From contig NZ_UAQZ01000015.1 in the NCBI RefSeq assembly GCF_900446215.1, positions 310,001 through 374,000 of the forward strand: a DNA stretch of 64,000 bases, in the 5' to 3' direction. The notes below the pieces were generated by a model. The model saw nothing but the letters and a program-made list of their open reading frames with translations. It searched no databases and was not told where the DNA came from. Each line of letters begins with the position of its first letter. Within the stretch, counting starts at the first letter, position 1. A program made the translations under genes and the position numbers. Positions 8,435 to 19,819 of this stretch are shown piece by piece. Origin of the DNA: Burkholderia cenocepacia. GTDB taxonomy: Bacteria > Pseudomonadota > Gammaproteobacteria > Burkholderiales > Burkholderiaceae.

Positions 8435-9427
8435 TTACGCCGCGCCGTCGGGCGGCGCGACCGACTGCTCGATCGCGCCGAAGATCGACTTGCCGGCCGC
8501 GTCGAACATCTCGATGCGCACGGTGTCGCCGTAGCGCATGAATTCGGTCTGCGGCGCGCCGTGCTCGATCGTCTCGAGGCAGCGCTTCTCGGCGATGCAG
8601 CAGTAGCCGCGCTTCGCGTCCTTGTTCGAGACCGTACCGGAGCCGACGATCGAGCCGGCACGCAGGTTGCGCGTCTTCGCCGCGTGCGCGATCAACTGGC
8701 CGAAGTGGAACACCATGTCGGTGCCCGCGTCGGGCTGGCCGACCTTCTTGCCGTTCCAGTGGACGATCATCGGGCGGTGCACGCGGCCTTCGCGCCACGC
8801 GTCGCCGAGCTCGTCGGGCGTGACGGCGACCGGCGCGAACGCGGTGGCCGGCTTGCTCTGGAAGAAGCCGAAACCCTTCGCGAGTTCGGCCGGAATCAGG
8901 TTGCGCAGCGACACGTCGTTCACGAGCGTGACGAGCCGCACGGCCTTCAGCGCGTCGTCGGGCGACGCGCTCATCGGCACGTCGCCGGTGATCACCGCGA
9001 CTTCCGCCTCGAAATCGATGCCCCATTCCTCGGACGGGCACACGACGTCGTCGCGCGCGCCCAGGAAATCGTCGCTGCCGCCCTGGTACATCAGCGGATC
9101 GGTCCAGAACTCGGGCGGCATCTCGGCGCCGCGCGCACGGCGCACGAGCTCGACGTGATTCACGTACGCGGAGCCGTCGGCCCACTGGAACGCGCGCGGC
9201 AGCGGCGCCATGCAGTTGGCCGGGTCGAACGCGAACGCGTTGCGCGCGCGGCCGTGGTTCAGCGCGTCGTACAGGTCGCGCAGTTGCGGCGCGTAGAACG
9301 CCCAGTCGTCGAGGACGCGCTGCAGCGTCGGCGCGATCGCATCGGCAATCGCCGCGGTGTGCAGGTCGCGCGACACGACGATCAGCTGGCCGTCGCGCGT
9401 GCCGTCCTTCAGCGAAGCAAGTTTCAT
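8435..9427 (-). CDS. Fumarylacetoacetate hydrolase family protein
   Basis: The 330-residue protein has the family's metal-binding core: the acidic segment around GIDFEAEVAVITGDVP, the NDVSLRN segment and a late GSGTVSNKD motif, matching FAH-type hydrolases that cleave C-C bonds or open/decarboxylate diketo acids. Its length is that of the bacterial single-domain-like group also annotated as fumarylacetoacetase-like. It is divergent from an IclR regulator, with a -10 like TAAAAT on the minus strand at 9466-9471. IclR control of aromatic or keto-acid catabolism genes is common, which fits. Confidence 0.85.
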   Translation of the reverse strand: MKLASLKDGTRDGQLIVVSRDLHTAAIADAIAPTLQRVLDDWAFYAPQLRDLYDALNHGRARNAFAFDPANCMAPLPRAFQWADGSAYVNHVELVRRARGAEMPPEFWTDPLMYQGGSDDFLGARDDVVCPSEEWGIDFEAEVAVITGDVPMSASPDDALKAVRLVTLVNDVSLRNLIPAELAKGFGFFQSKPATAFAPVAVTPDELGDAWREGRVHRPMIVHWNGKKVGQPDAGTDMVFHFGQLIAHAAKTRNLRAGSIVGSGTVSNKDAKRGYCCIAEKRCLETIEHGAPQTEFMRYGDTVRIEMFDAAGKSIFGAIEQSVAPPDGAA

Positions 9428-9449
9428 AGGGGGATCTGCCGTTGTAGTG

Positions 9450-9485
9450 ACGATGGAGGGAATCTATTTTACGATGGTGAATCCC
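9450..9485. promoter_or_regulatory. Direct repeat in the divergent promoter region, possible IclR operator
   Basis: ACGATGGAGGGAATC (9450-9464) and ACGATGGTGAATCCC (9471-9485) begin 21 bp apart, two helical turns. They flank the minus-strand -10 candidate of the hydrolase gene. Binding by the adjacent IclR protein is inferred from position only. Confidence 0.35.
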
Positions 9486-9555
9486 TGCGGCGCGCCACGA
9501 TCGCGCACGCCGTTTTCGCCCCGTTTCCTGTCGCATTTTCGCGCACCCGCTGCCC

Positions 9556-10422
9556 ATGCCCGCCAGCCTGCTTCCCGACGACGATCTCGCCGACTCCGAT
9601 ACCGACGACGCCGCCTCCGGCGAACCCGGCGAGAAGGTCCGTTCCGGCATCCAGTCGATCGAGGTCGGCTTCCGCCTGCTCGACGTGCTGACGAGCGAGC
9701 CGCGCGCGATGATGCTGCGCGATCTCGCGCAGCGCGCGGGCATGAGCCCGGCGAAGGCGCATCGCTATCTGGTCAGCTTCTCGCGGCTCGGCGTCGTGTC
9801 ACAGGACCCGGTCTCGGGCCGCTACGAGCTGGGCGGCTTCGCGCTGCAGATGGGGCTCGCGCGGCTCGCGCGCGTCGACGGCGTGAAGCTCGCGCGGATC
9901 GCGCTCACCGAATTCCGCGACCGCCTCGACCAGACGGTCGGTATCGCGGTGTGGGGCAACCAGGGGCCGACGATCGTGCACTGGATGGAATCGAGCCATC
10001 CGGCGAAGGCGTCGCTGAAGCTCGGCGACGTGATGCCGCTGCTCGGCTCCGCGACGGGCCTGCTGTTCGCCGCATACCTGCCGCGCAGCAAGACCGCCGC
10101 GATGCTGGAGCGCGAACTCGCCGATACGCGCCGCTCGCCGCACCACGGCGGCCCGCGCACCCTCGACGAAGTCGAGACGGTGCTCGCCGACGTGCGCCAG
10201 CACCAGGCCGCGCGCGTCGAAGGGATGCTGCTGCCGACGATCCATGCGTTCTGCATGCCGGTATTCGACGCGGTCGGCGAACTCGCGCTCGCGATCGTCG
10301 CGCTCGGCCAGGAAGGCTCGTTCGACATCGCATGGGGCGGCGAGATCGACACCGCGCTGCGCGCCTGCGCGCAGAAACTGTCTTACGAACTCGGCTATAG
10401 TCCCGACGCACGCGACGCCTGA
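9556..10422 (+). CDS. IclR-family transcriptional regulator
   Basis: The 288-residue protein has an acidic N-terminal tail of about 30 residues, then a winged helix-turn-helix (about 32-92, including LRDLAQRAGMSPAKAHRYL) and the IclR ligand-binding domain, with the characteristic GSATGLLFAAYLP stretch. IclR proteins sense small metabolites, often aromatic or keto acids. It is transcribed away from the fumarylacetoacetate-hydrolase family gene, so control of that gene and of its own is likely. The long acidic N-terminus is slightly unusual; a start nearer the HTH would also be possible. Confidence 0.9.
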   Translation: MPASLLPDDDLADSDTDDAASGEPGEKVRSGIQSIEVGFRLLDVLTSEPRAMMLRDLAQRAGMSPAKAHRYLVSFSRLGVVSQDPVSGRYELGGFALQMGLARLARVDGVKLARIALTEFRDRLDQTVGIAVWGNQGPTIVHWMESSHPAKASLKLGDVMPLLGSATGLLFAAYLPRSKTAAMLERELADTRRSPHHGGPRTLDEVETVLADVRQHQAARVEGMLLPTIHAFCMPVFDAVGELALAIVALGQEGSFDIAWGGEIDTALRACAQKLSYELGYSPDARDA

Positions 10423-10536
10423 CGCATCCGGTTCACGCCACGTCACGCATCGCGAACGCGCGGCGCATCCGACGGTCCGATTCCTGTGGCGCGCGCCGCG
10501 CGCCCGACGTCACGCCAGCGCCCCGACCCTGTTCCG

Positions 10537-11787
10537 ATGCCCATGCAGCCTGCCGATCTTCGCCCGCGTCACGCCCTGCCCCGCCGCTGGCTGCGCGTGG
10601 GCGTCGCGCTCGTCGCCGTGCTGGTGCTGCATGCGCTCGCCGGGTTCTGGCTGATGCGCAACCGCGAATCGTTCACGCCGCCGCCGGCCACGGAGATCCC
10701 GGTGCAGATCGAGCTGCTGAAACCGCAACCGATCGAGCGTCAGCCGGCCCCGCCGGCGCCGAAACCGGTCGAACGTCCGGCCGAATCGGCGGCGCCCAAG
10801 GCCGCCGCACCGAAGGTGGCCCCGCCGAAACCCGCGCCGTCGCACGAGCCGGTCCTCACGTCGACGCAGACCGCCGAGCACGGCGAACCGCCGGCTGCCG
10901 CCGCGTCCGCGGCGAGCGGCACACCGGGGGCTTCGGGCGCGCACGCCGCATCGGCCGCGGGCGCCAGCGCCGCGACACCGGGCCCCGCGACGAGCGGCGT
11001 GAAGTTCGCGGCGCCGCCGTCCGGCGACCTGCAGTACGACACGTTCTACAACGGCATGCAGAACATGATCGGCACGATCCACTGGCGCACCGACGGGCAT
11101 ACCTACGACTTGTCGGTGTCGATGCCGGTGCCGTTCGTCGGCCCGTTCACCTATCGCAGCGAAGGCCGCATCGACGCGTTCGGCGTCGCACCCGACCGTT
11201 ACGTCGAGAAGCGCGGCAAGCGGCCGGAAGACATCGCGATCTTCAACCGCGAGATCCGGCAGGTCGTATTCACGCGCACGCCGAACAACGCGCCGCTGCC
11301 GGACGGCGTGCAGGACCGCTTCAGCATGCTGATGCAGTTGTCGGGACTCGTGCGCGGCAATCCCGCCGCCTACAAGCCGGGCGTCACGCAGCAGTTCTTC
11401 GTGATCGACAACAACAGCGGCGAGACCTGGCCGATCACCGTGATCGGCGACGAACAGGTGCAGACGCAGGCCGGCATCGTCGCGGCGCGGCACTTCATGC
11501 GCCTGCCGCGCCGCGACGGCGACACGCGCCGCATCGACATGTGGCTCGCGCCGTCGCTCGGCTGGCTGCCCGCGCGGCTCGTGCAGAGCGAGCCGAACGG
11601 GGCGCAGATCGAACTGCTGTGGCACGGCCGGCTCGCCGCACCGAACGTGCCTGCCGACGCCGCGCCCAGTGGCGCAACGAACGCGCCCGCTGTCGCTCCG
11701 GCACCCGATGCATCGGCCGTGCCGCCCGCGGAACCCGCGCCGCCCGCCGCCGTGCAACCACCAGCGTCATCGACTGTCACACAGTGA
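10537..11787 (+). CDS. DUF3108 protein with TonB-like proline-rich stalk
   Basis: The protein (416 residues from this ATG) has one membrane segment near the N-terminus (about 22-42), then a long Ala/Pro/Lys-rich stretch like the stalk of TonB, and from about residue 165 a globular domain beginning LQYDTFYNGMQNMIGT that matches DUF3108. The tail is again Ala/Pro-rich. Proteins of this kind sit in the inner membrane with the domain in the periplasm; the function is not known. A GTG at 10486 would add 17 residues without a clear ribosome site, so the ATG at 10537 is preferred. Confidence 0.75.
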   Translation: MPMQPADLRPRHALPRRWLRVGVALVAVLVLHALAGFWLMRNRESFTPPPATEIPVQIELLKPQPIERQPAPPAPKPVERPAESAAPKAAAPKVAPPKPAPSHEPVLTSTQTAEHGEPPAAAASAASGTPGASGAHAASAAGASAATPGPATSGVKFAAPPSGDLQYDTFYNGMQNMIGTIHWRTDGHTYDLSVSMPVPFVGPFTYRSEGRIDAFGVAPDRYVEKRGKRPEDIAIFNREIRQVVFTRTPNNAPLPDGVQDRFSMLMQLSGLVRGNPAAYKPGVTQQFFVIDNNSGETWPITVIGDEQVQTQAGIVAARHFMRLPRRDGDTRRIDMWLAPSLGWLPARLVQSEPNGAQIELLWHGRLAAPNVPADAAPSGATNAPAVAPAPDASAVPPAEPAPPAAVQPPASSTVTQ

Positions 11788-11889
11788 ACGCACGCACATG
11801 AACGCGCACGAATCGGCAATTTCGACCGATTACAGATTTCCCGAAAATGGCCGATGACACTCTTTAACAACTATTTCAGTCCACCGGCT

Positions 11890-12045
11890 CACAATAAGAA
11901 ACGTTTGATAGACATCGGCTTCTAACCGATACACCCCACGCAAACGGGAGAACGGGGTGTGCAGCGCAAGCCCCTTGAAACCGGCAAGGCTCGCCCCACC
12001 TAGGGGACAACAAGGCCAGATGCCACTGCGAAGAGGAGTGCCGCC
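11890..12045 (+). promoter_or_regulatory. Structured 5' leader upstream of the DUF3567 gene
   Basis: Three hairpins follow each other: ATCGG/CCGAT (11914-11930), ACACCCC/GGGGTGT (11931-11960) and CCCCT/AGGGG (11971-12006). They are followed by an AAGAGGAG ribosome site and the ATG at 12046. The leader has an AT-rich stretch before it (about 11820-11905) suitable for a promoter. The compact arrangement suggests an untranslated RNA element rather than random pairing, though GC-rich sequence forms stems easily. Confidence 0.4.
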
Positions 12046-12303
12046 ATGCAAATGATCTACAACAGCCCCAACTACTGCGTCGTCGAATTTGCGCCGCAGG
12101 CCGGCCATCACCTGATGAATGCCGGCGGATACGAAATCGTCGACAAGAACGCGCAGCGCGAAATCTTCATCGACGGCGAACTTGCCGAACGATTCCGCGC
12201 GCACGTGAAGCAGCTGATCGAGGATGAACCGTCGCTCGACGAAGTCGACGAATTCCTCGGACAATTCGACAGCCTGATGATGATGCCCGTCGTGCTGCAC
12301 TGA
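12046..12303 (+). CDS. DUF3567 family protein
   Basis: This 85-residue acidic protein (MQMIYNSPNYCVVEF at its start, LDEVDEFLGQFDSLMMMPVVLH at its end) matches a small beta-proteobacterial family of unknown function, DUF3567. It has a strong ribosome site and a long structured leader, and ends before a terminator, so it is a single-gene unit. No catalytic or membrane motif is visible. Confidence 0.8.
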   Translation: MQMIYNSPNYCVVEFAPQAGHHLMNAGGYEIVDKNAQREIFIDGELAERFRAHVKQLIEDEPSLDEVDEFLGQFDSLMMMPVVLH

Positions 12304-12379
12304 CGACTCGCGGCCCGGCGCGTCACGCGGCCGGGCCATTCGCCGCGCATCGACGCGGCGCCGCGTGCACTCCGATCCT

Positions 12380-12413
12380 GCCCCCGTCCGGTTCGCCTGC
12401 GGGGGCTTTCATT
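12380..12413 (+). terminator. Terminator of the DUF3567 gene
   Basis: GCCCCCG (12380-12386) pairs with CGGGGGC (12400-12406) and is followed by TTTCATTT. Confidence 0.65.
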
Positions 12414-12467
12414 TGGCGGGCCGTCCGGCCGGCGCGGCGAGGGTCGGCGACCGCTTGACGCACCGGC

Positions 12468-12473
12468 TACAAT
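12468..12473 (+). promoter_or_regulatory. Likely -10 element of metH
   Basis: TACAAT lies 32 bp before the first metH ATG, giving a leader of about 25 nt. There is no room for a cobalamin riboswitch after this promoter, and I see no B12-box-like sequence upstream. Confidence 0.4.
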
Positions 12474-12505
12474 GACGGTTTTCCGTCTTCGCCGGTCTTC
12501 CGCCC

Positions 12506-13573
12506 ATGTCTGAGACTCCCCTCGCCGCTTCCGCCCCGCTCGACGCGCGCTACACGCGCGGCGCCGCCCTGCCCGCGCTGCTGAAATCGCGCATCCTGAT
12601 CCTCGACGGCGCGATGGGCACGATGATCCAGCGCTACAAGCTCGACGAAGCCGCGTATCGCGGCGAGCGCTTCAAGGATTTCCCGCGCGACATCAAGGGC
12701 AACAACGAGCTGCTGTCGCTCACGCAGCCGCAGATCATCCGCGAGATCCACGATCAGTACTTCGCGGCCGGCGCCGACATCGTCGAAACCAACACGTTCG
12801 GCGCGACGACCGTCGCGCAGGCCGACTACGGGATGGAAGATCTCGTCGTCGAGATGAACGTCGCATCGGCGAAGCTCGCGCGCGAATCGGCCGCGAAATA
12901 CGCGACGCCGGACAAGCCGCGCTTCGTCGCCGGCGCGATCGGGCCGACGCCGAAGACGGCCAGCATCTCGCCGGACGTCAACGATCCGGGCGCCCGCAAC
13001 GTCACGTTCGACGAGCTGCGCACGGCGTACTACCAGCAGGCGAAGGCGCTGCTCGACGGCGGCGTCGACCTGTTCCTCGTCGAGACGATCTTCGACACGC
13101 TGAACGCCAAGGCCGCGCTGTTCGCGCTCGACGAGCTGTTCGAGGACACCGGCGAGCGCCTGCCGATCATGATCTCGGGCACCGTCACCGATGCGTCGGG
13201 CCGGATCCTGTCGGGCCAGACCGTCGAGGCGTTCTGGAATTCGCTGCGCCACGCGAAGCCGCTCACGTTCGGCCTGAACTGCGCGCTCGGCGCGGCGCTG
13301 ATGCGCCCGTACATCGCCGAGCTCGCGAAGCTGTGCGACACCTACGTGTCGTGCTACCCGAACGCGGGCCTGCCCAACCCGATGAGCGACACCGGTTTCG
13401 ACGAAACCCCCGATGTCACGTCGGGCCTGCTGAAGGAGTTCGCGCAGGCCGGGCTCGTGAACCTCGCGGGCGGCTGCTGCGGCACGACGCCCGAGCACAT
13501 CGCCGAGATCGCGAAGGCGCTCGCCGGCGTGAAGCCGCGCCGCTGGCCGAACCAGTACAGCGACAACGCCTGA
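12506..13573 (+). CDS. metH: Methionine synthase, homocysteine-binding module
   Basis: This 355-residue protein is the Hcy-methyltransferase domain of cobalamin-dependent methionine synthase as a separate polypeptide. It starts with the barrel signature ILDGAMGTMIQ and carries the zinc ligands in GLNCALG (C at about 256) and GGCCGTT (about 328-334). The rest of MetH is encoded 42 bp downstream. A two-gene MetH is known in Burkholderia and relatives, so this is not a frameshift: each half has its own stop, spacer and start. The halves must assemble to move the methyl group from methylcobalamin to homocysteine. Confidence 0.95.
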   Translation: MSETPLAASAPLDARYTRGAALPALLKSRILILDGAMGTMIQRYKLDEAAYRGERFKDFPRDIKGNNELLSLTQPQIIREIHDQYFAAGADIVETNTFGATTVAQADYGMEDLVVEMNVASAKLARESAAKYATPDKPRFVAGAIGPTPKTASISPDVNDPGARNVTFDELRTAYYQQAKALLDGGVDLFLVETIFDTLNAKAALFALDELFEDTGERLPIMISGTVTDASGRILSGQTVEAFWNSLRHAKPLTFGLNCALGAALMRPYIAELAKLCDTYVSCYPNAGLPNPMSDTGFDETPDVTSGLLKEFAQAGLVNLAGGCCGTTPEHIAEIAKALAGVKPRRWPNQYSDNA

Positions 13574-13615
13574 CCCGACCGCCCCACGTCCTTCCTCAAA
13601 AGAATTCGCACCGCC

Positions 13616-16333
<2,718 letters not shown>

Positions 16334-16373
16334 TCGCTGCAAACGGGCGGCCCGGCCGCCTTTTGATCAGACA

Positions 16374-16405
16374 AAAGAAAAAGCCCGCTCGAAAGCGGGC
16401 TTTTT
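16374..16405. terminator. Bidirectional terminator between metH and the DUF1840 gene
   Basis: GCCCGCT (16383-16389) and AGCGGGC (16394-16400) around a CGAA loop, with A-run before and T-run after, serve both converging genes. Confidence 0.85.
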
Positions 16406-16445
16406 CCTGTCTGGCGAACCTTTCGATCTGCCAAGCAAGGGAAGC

Positions 16446-16769
16446 TCAGAAGCCCCAGTGGACGTCGGCCTGGCCGGCCTTCGCTTCGCGCAGCATCGTC
16501 AGGAACGGCGCGACGCGCTGGGCCAGGCTCGGCGGCACTTCGTGGTGCGCGTGGTCGGCTTCGTCCTCATGGAAATGGCCGGCGTGCTCGGCGCGTTCCT
16601 GCTTCGCCTGCGCGACCGCGCCTTCCAGCTTGGCGATCGCGTGGTCCAGTTCGTCGTGCGTAATCACACCGCGCTCGCCCAGCTGCTTGCCGACGAGACC
16701 CAGCACATACACGGCGAAATCCTTCAGCACGTCGAGATCCTGTGCCGCCTTGCTCTTGAACGTAATCAT
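16446..16769 (-). CDS. DUF1840 family protein
   Basis: The 107-residue protein starts MITFKSKAAQDLDVLKDFA and has a His-rich central stretch (HAGHFHEDEADHAHHE) before SLAQRVAPFLTMLREA. It matches DUF1840, a small cytosolic family of unknown role in beta- and gamma-proteobacteria. The ATG at 16769 is preferred over an earlier in-frame start because it has an AAGGGAA ribosome site and begins the conserved block. The histidine cluster might bind metal, which is only a guess. Confidence 0.8.
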   Translation of the reverse strand: MITFKSKAAQDLDVLKDFAVYVLGLVGKQLGERGVITHDELDHAIAKLEGAVAQAKQERAEHAGHFHEDEADHAHHEVPPSLAQRVAPFLTMLREAKAGQADVHWGF

Positions 16770-16880
16770 GACAATTCCCTTTTCATCTTGTTGTGCCTGC
16801 GCGGCGCGGTTGGGGAACGCCGGCAGACCGGCGTCCGGCCTCGCGGACGCGGGCCGCCTGAGCGGCATATTAGCACCTGT

Positions 16881-16886
16881 TAAAAT
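16881..16886 (+). promoter_or_regulatory. Likely -10 element of argS
   Basis: TAAAAT in an AT-rich patch lies 84 bp before the argS ATG; no clear -35 precedes it. Confidence 0.35.
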
Positions 16887-16969
16887 TCTGCGATCCCTGA
16901 AACGCGCGCTTAAAAAGCGTGCCGGCGGGCCGGCGTTTCCGGCCGCCACCAACGAAGCCTTCTACCAGC

Positions 16970-18751
16970 ATGCTGCCAGCACACAAACAGACCCTCGAAG
17001 CCCTGCTCGCGGATAGCGTCAAGCAGGTCGCACACGCGCTGAAAGGCGCCGACGCAGCATTCGTCGCCCCGGCCATCACGCTGGAGCGCCCGAAGGTCGC
17101 CGCGCACGGCGACGTCGCGTGCAACGTCGCGATGCAGCTCGCGAAGCCGCTCGGCACGAACCCGCGCCAGCTCGCCGAGCAGATCGTCGCCGCCCTCACC
17201 GCGCAGCCGGCCGCGCAAGGCCTCGTCGAAGCCGCCGAGATCGCCGGCCCCGGCTTCATCAACCTGCGCCTGTCGGCCGCCGCGAAGCAGGCCGTGATCG
17301 CCGCCGTGTTCGACCAGGGCCGCGCGTTCGGCACGTCGGATCGCGAGAAGGGCAAGCAGGTGTTGCTCGAATTCGTGTCGGCCAACCCGACCGGCCCGCT
17401 GCACGTCGGCCACGGCCGTCAGGCCGCGCTCGGCGACGTGCTCGCGAACGTGATCGCGAGCCAGGGCTACGCGGTGCACCGCGAGTTCTACTACAACGAC
17501 GCGGGCGTGCAGATCGGCAACCTGGCGATCTCGACGCAGGCGCGCGCGCGCGGCCTGAAGCCGGGCGACGCGGGCTGGCCGGAAGCCGCGTACAACGGCG
17601 AGTACATCGCCGACATCGCGCGCGACTACCTGAACGGCGAAACGGTCGCCGCCTCGGACGGCGAGCCGGTCAAGGGCACGGGCGACGTCGAGGATCTCGA
17701 CGCGATCCGCAAGTTCGCGGTCACCTACCTGCGTCGCGAGCAGGACATGGACCTGCAGGCGTTCGGCGTGAAATTCGACCAGTACTACCTCGAATCGTCG
17801 CTGTACAGCGAAGGTCGCGTCGAGAAGACGGTCGACGCGCTGGTCAAGGCCGGCATGACCTACGAGCAGGACGGCGCGCTGTGGCTGCGCACGACCGACG
17901 AAGGCGACGACAAGGATCGCGTGATGCGCAAGTCGGACGGCACGTATACGTACTTCGTGCCGGACGTCGCGTACCACGTGACGAAGTGGGAGCGCGGCTT
18001 CACGAAGGTGATCAACATCCAGGGTTCGGACCACCACGGCACGATCGCGCGCGTGCGCGCCGGCCTGCAGGGGCTGCACATCGGGATCCCGAAGGGCTAT
18101 CCCGACTACGTGCTGCACAAGATGGTCACGGTGATGCGCGACGGCCAGGAAGTGAAGATCTCGAAGCGCGCGGGCAGCTACGTGACGGTGCGCGACCTGA
18201 TCGAATGGTCGGGCGGCGCAGCGGCGGGCCAGGAAGCGGCCCCCGACCTGATCGACGAGGCGACCATCACGCGCGGCCGCGACGCGGTGCGTTTCTTCCT
18301 GATCTCGCGCAAGGCCGATACCGAGTTCGTGTTCGACATCGACCTCGCGCTGAAACAGAACGACGAAAACCCGGTCTATTACGTCCAGTACGCGCATGCG
18401 CGGATCTGCTCGGTGCTCAACGAACTGAAGTCGCGCTACAACGTCGACGTCGCGCAACTGCCGGGCGCCGACCTGTCGCAACTGACGAGCGCGCAGGCGA
18501 CATCGCTGATGCAGAAGCTGGCCGAGTATCCGGACATGCTCACGCACGCGGCGAACGAGCTGGCGCCGCACGCGGTCGCGTTCTACCTGCGCGATCTCGC
18601 TGGCGAATTCCACTCGTTCTACAATGCGGAGCGCGTGCTGGTCGACGACGCAGCGCCGCGCAATGCGCGCGCCGCGCTGCTCGCCGCGACCCGGCAGGTG
18701 CTCGAGAACGGCCTGGCGATGCTCGGCGTGTCCGCACCCGCCAAGATGTAA
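16970..18751 (+). CDS. argS: Arginyl-tRNA synthetase
   Basis: ArgRS charges tRNA-Arg with arginine. The 593-residue protein has the N-terminal tRNA-recognition domain, the class I HIGH motif as HVGHG near residue 145 in the context SANPTGPLHVGHG, the KMSK-equivalent KISKRAGSYVTV near 400, and the C-terminal anticodon-binding DALR domain. The start at 16970 is chosen because it begins the conserved domain (MLPAHKQTLEALL); an upstream in-frame ATG adds 17 Pro/Arg residues with no ribosome site. The SPOR gene follows after 107 bp. Confidence 0.97.
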   Translation: MLPAHKQTLEALLADSVKQVAHALKGADAAFVAPAITLERPKVAAHGDVACNVAMQLAKPLGTNPRQLAEQIVAALTAQPAAQGLVEAAEIAGPGFINLRLSAAAKQAVIAAVFDQGRAFGTSDREKGKQVLLEFVSANPTGPLHVGHGRQAALGDVLANVIASQGYAVHREFYYNDAGVQIGNLAISTQARARGLKPGDAGWPEAAYNGEYIADIARDYLNGETVAASDGEPVKGTGDVEDLDAIRKFAVTYLRREQDMDLQAFGVKFDQYYLESSLYSEGRVEKTVDALVKAGMTYEQDGALWLRTTDEGDDKDRVMRKSDGTYTYFVPDVAYHVTKWERGFTKVINIQGSDHHGTIARVRAGLQGLHIGIPKGYPDYVLHKMVTVMRDGQEVKISKRAGSYVTVRDLIEWSGGAAAGQEAAPDLIDEATITRGRDAVRFFLISRKADTEFVFDIDLALKQNDENPVYYVQYAHARICSVLNELKSRYNVDVAQLPGADLSQLTSAQATSLMQKLAEYPDMLTHAANELAPHAVAFYLRDLAGEFHSFYNAERVLVDDAAPRNARAALLAATRQVLENGLAMLGVSAPAKM

Positions 18752-18858
18752 GGATGTAAGCGCGGCCCCGAACCGGGCAGCGAATGGCCGCGGCAGCGCC
18801 CGCCGCAGGAGAGCCTGCCTCGGCCTTTTCACGATTCTTTTTGCAGGTGACTCAAGCA

Positions 18859-19749
18859 ATGGCACAACCACGCCGAACTTCGAAGCAATCGAAACAAGCC
18901 GGAGGGACATTTCTTGGAATCGTGCTGGGCCTGATCGTCGGCCTCGCGATCGCCGTGGTGGTGGCGCTCTATATCACGCGTTCGCCGTCGCCGTTCGTGT
19001 CGAAGGTCGCGCCGCCGCCGGCCGACAACGGCGCAAGCCAGCCGCAGCAGTTCGATCCGAACCGCGCGCTGCAGGGCAAGACGCCTGGCCAGCCGGTGCC
19101 GCAAGCCGCGCAGCCCGCCCCGCCGAACACGGCGCCGGGCCAGGCCGCGAACCAGACCCAGGGCGGCCTGCTGCCCGAGCCGCAGATCGTCGAAGTGCCG
19201 CCGTCGGGTAACACGAACGGCGCGACCGGCTCGAGCAACACCACCACGTCGAACACTCCGTCGTCAGGCAACGGCGTCGCCGTCGCGCCAAAGCCGGCCG
19301 ACACCACGCCGCCGCCGAAGAAGACGCAACAGGCGCAGCAACAGCAGCAAGGCGGCGAGGACGACCTCGCCCGCTTCGCCGCGCAGAAGCAGGCGCAGCA
19401 AGCCGCCGCGCAAAAGCAGCAGCAACAGCAGCAGGCCGCGAACACGCCGAAGCCGACGTCGTCGGCCACGGCCGCAGCGGCAGCGAAGCCGCCGACCGCG
19501 AACGACGCGAACACCGGCTACTTCCTGCAGGTCGGCGCATACAAGACGGAAGGCGATGCCGAGCAGCAGCGCGCGCGCCTCGGCTTCCAGGGCTTCGAAT
19601 CGAAGGTGTCGAAGCGCGACGTCAGCGGCGTGACCTATTTCCGTGTGCGCGTCGGCCCGTTCTCGAAGTTCGAGGATATGAACTCGGCCCGTCAGCGCCT
19701 GTCCGATGCAGGTGTCGACACGGCGGTGATCCGCTTCACGAAGCAGTAA
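18859..19749 (+). CDS. SPOR-domain cell-division type protein (FtsN-like)
   Basis: The 296-residue protein has a basic cytoplasmic N-terminus, one membrane helix at about residues 16-38, a long Pro/Gln/Ala/Asn-rich periplasmic linker (with several poly-Gln runs) and a C-terminal SPOR domain from about residue 215 (YFLQVGAYKTEGDAEQQRARL). SPOR domains bind denuded glycan strands at the septum, and this architecture is that of FtsN. The ATG at 18859 is preferred as it begins the basic N-terminus. In Burkholderia this gene commonly sits between argS and dsbA as here. Confidence 0.88.
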   Translation: MAQPRRTSKQSKQAGGTFLGIVLGLIVGLAIAVVVALYITRSPSPFVSKVAPPPADNGASQPQQFDPNRALQGKTPGQPVPQAAQPAPPNTAPGQAANQTQGGLLPEPQIVEVPPSGNTNGATGSSNTTTSNTPSSGNGVAVAPKPADTTPPPKKTQQAQQQQQGGEDDLARFAAQKQAQQAAAQKQQQQQQAANTPKPTSSATAAAAAKPPTANDANTGYFLQVGAYKTEGDAEQQRARLGFQGFESKVSKRDVSGVTYFRVRVGPFSKFEDMNSARQRLSDAGVDTAVIRFTKQ

Positions 19750-19777
19750 GCCAACCGGCCGAGCCCACGCAGAACCC

Positions 19778-19792
19778 GTTACGTTCCGTAAC
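19778..19792. promoter_or_regulatory. Small palindrome upstream of dsbA
   Basis: GTTACG and CGTAAC flank a 3-nt centre, 28 bp before the dsbA ATG. It could be an operator; nothing shows which protein would bind it. Confidence 0.25.
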
Positions 19793-19819
19793 CCGAGCAA
19801 CTGATTCGACGTTCACAAC

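Noticed and set aside
12304..12505. Cobalamin riboswitch before metH
   Set aside because: The gap is about 200 bp, half of it is the terminator of the previous gene, and no B12-box-like sequence is present.
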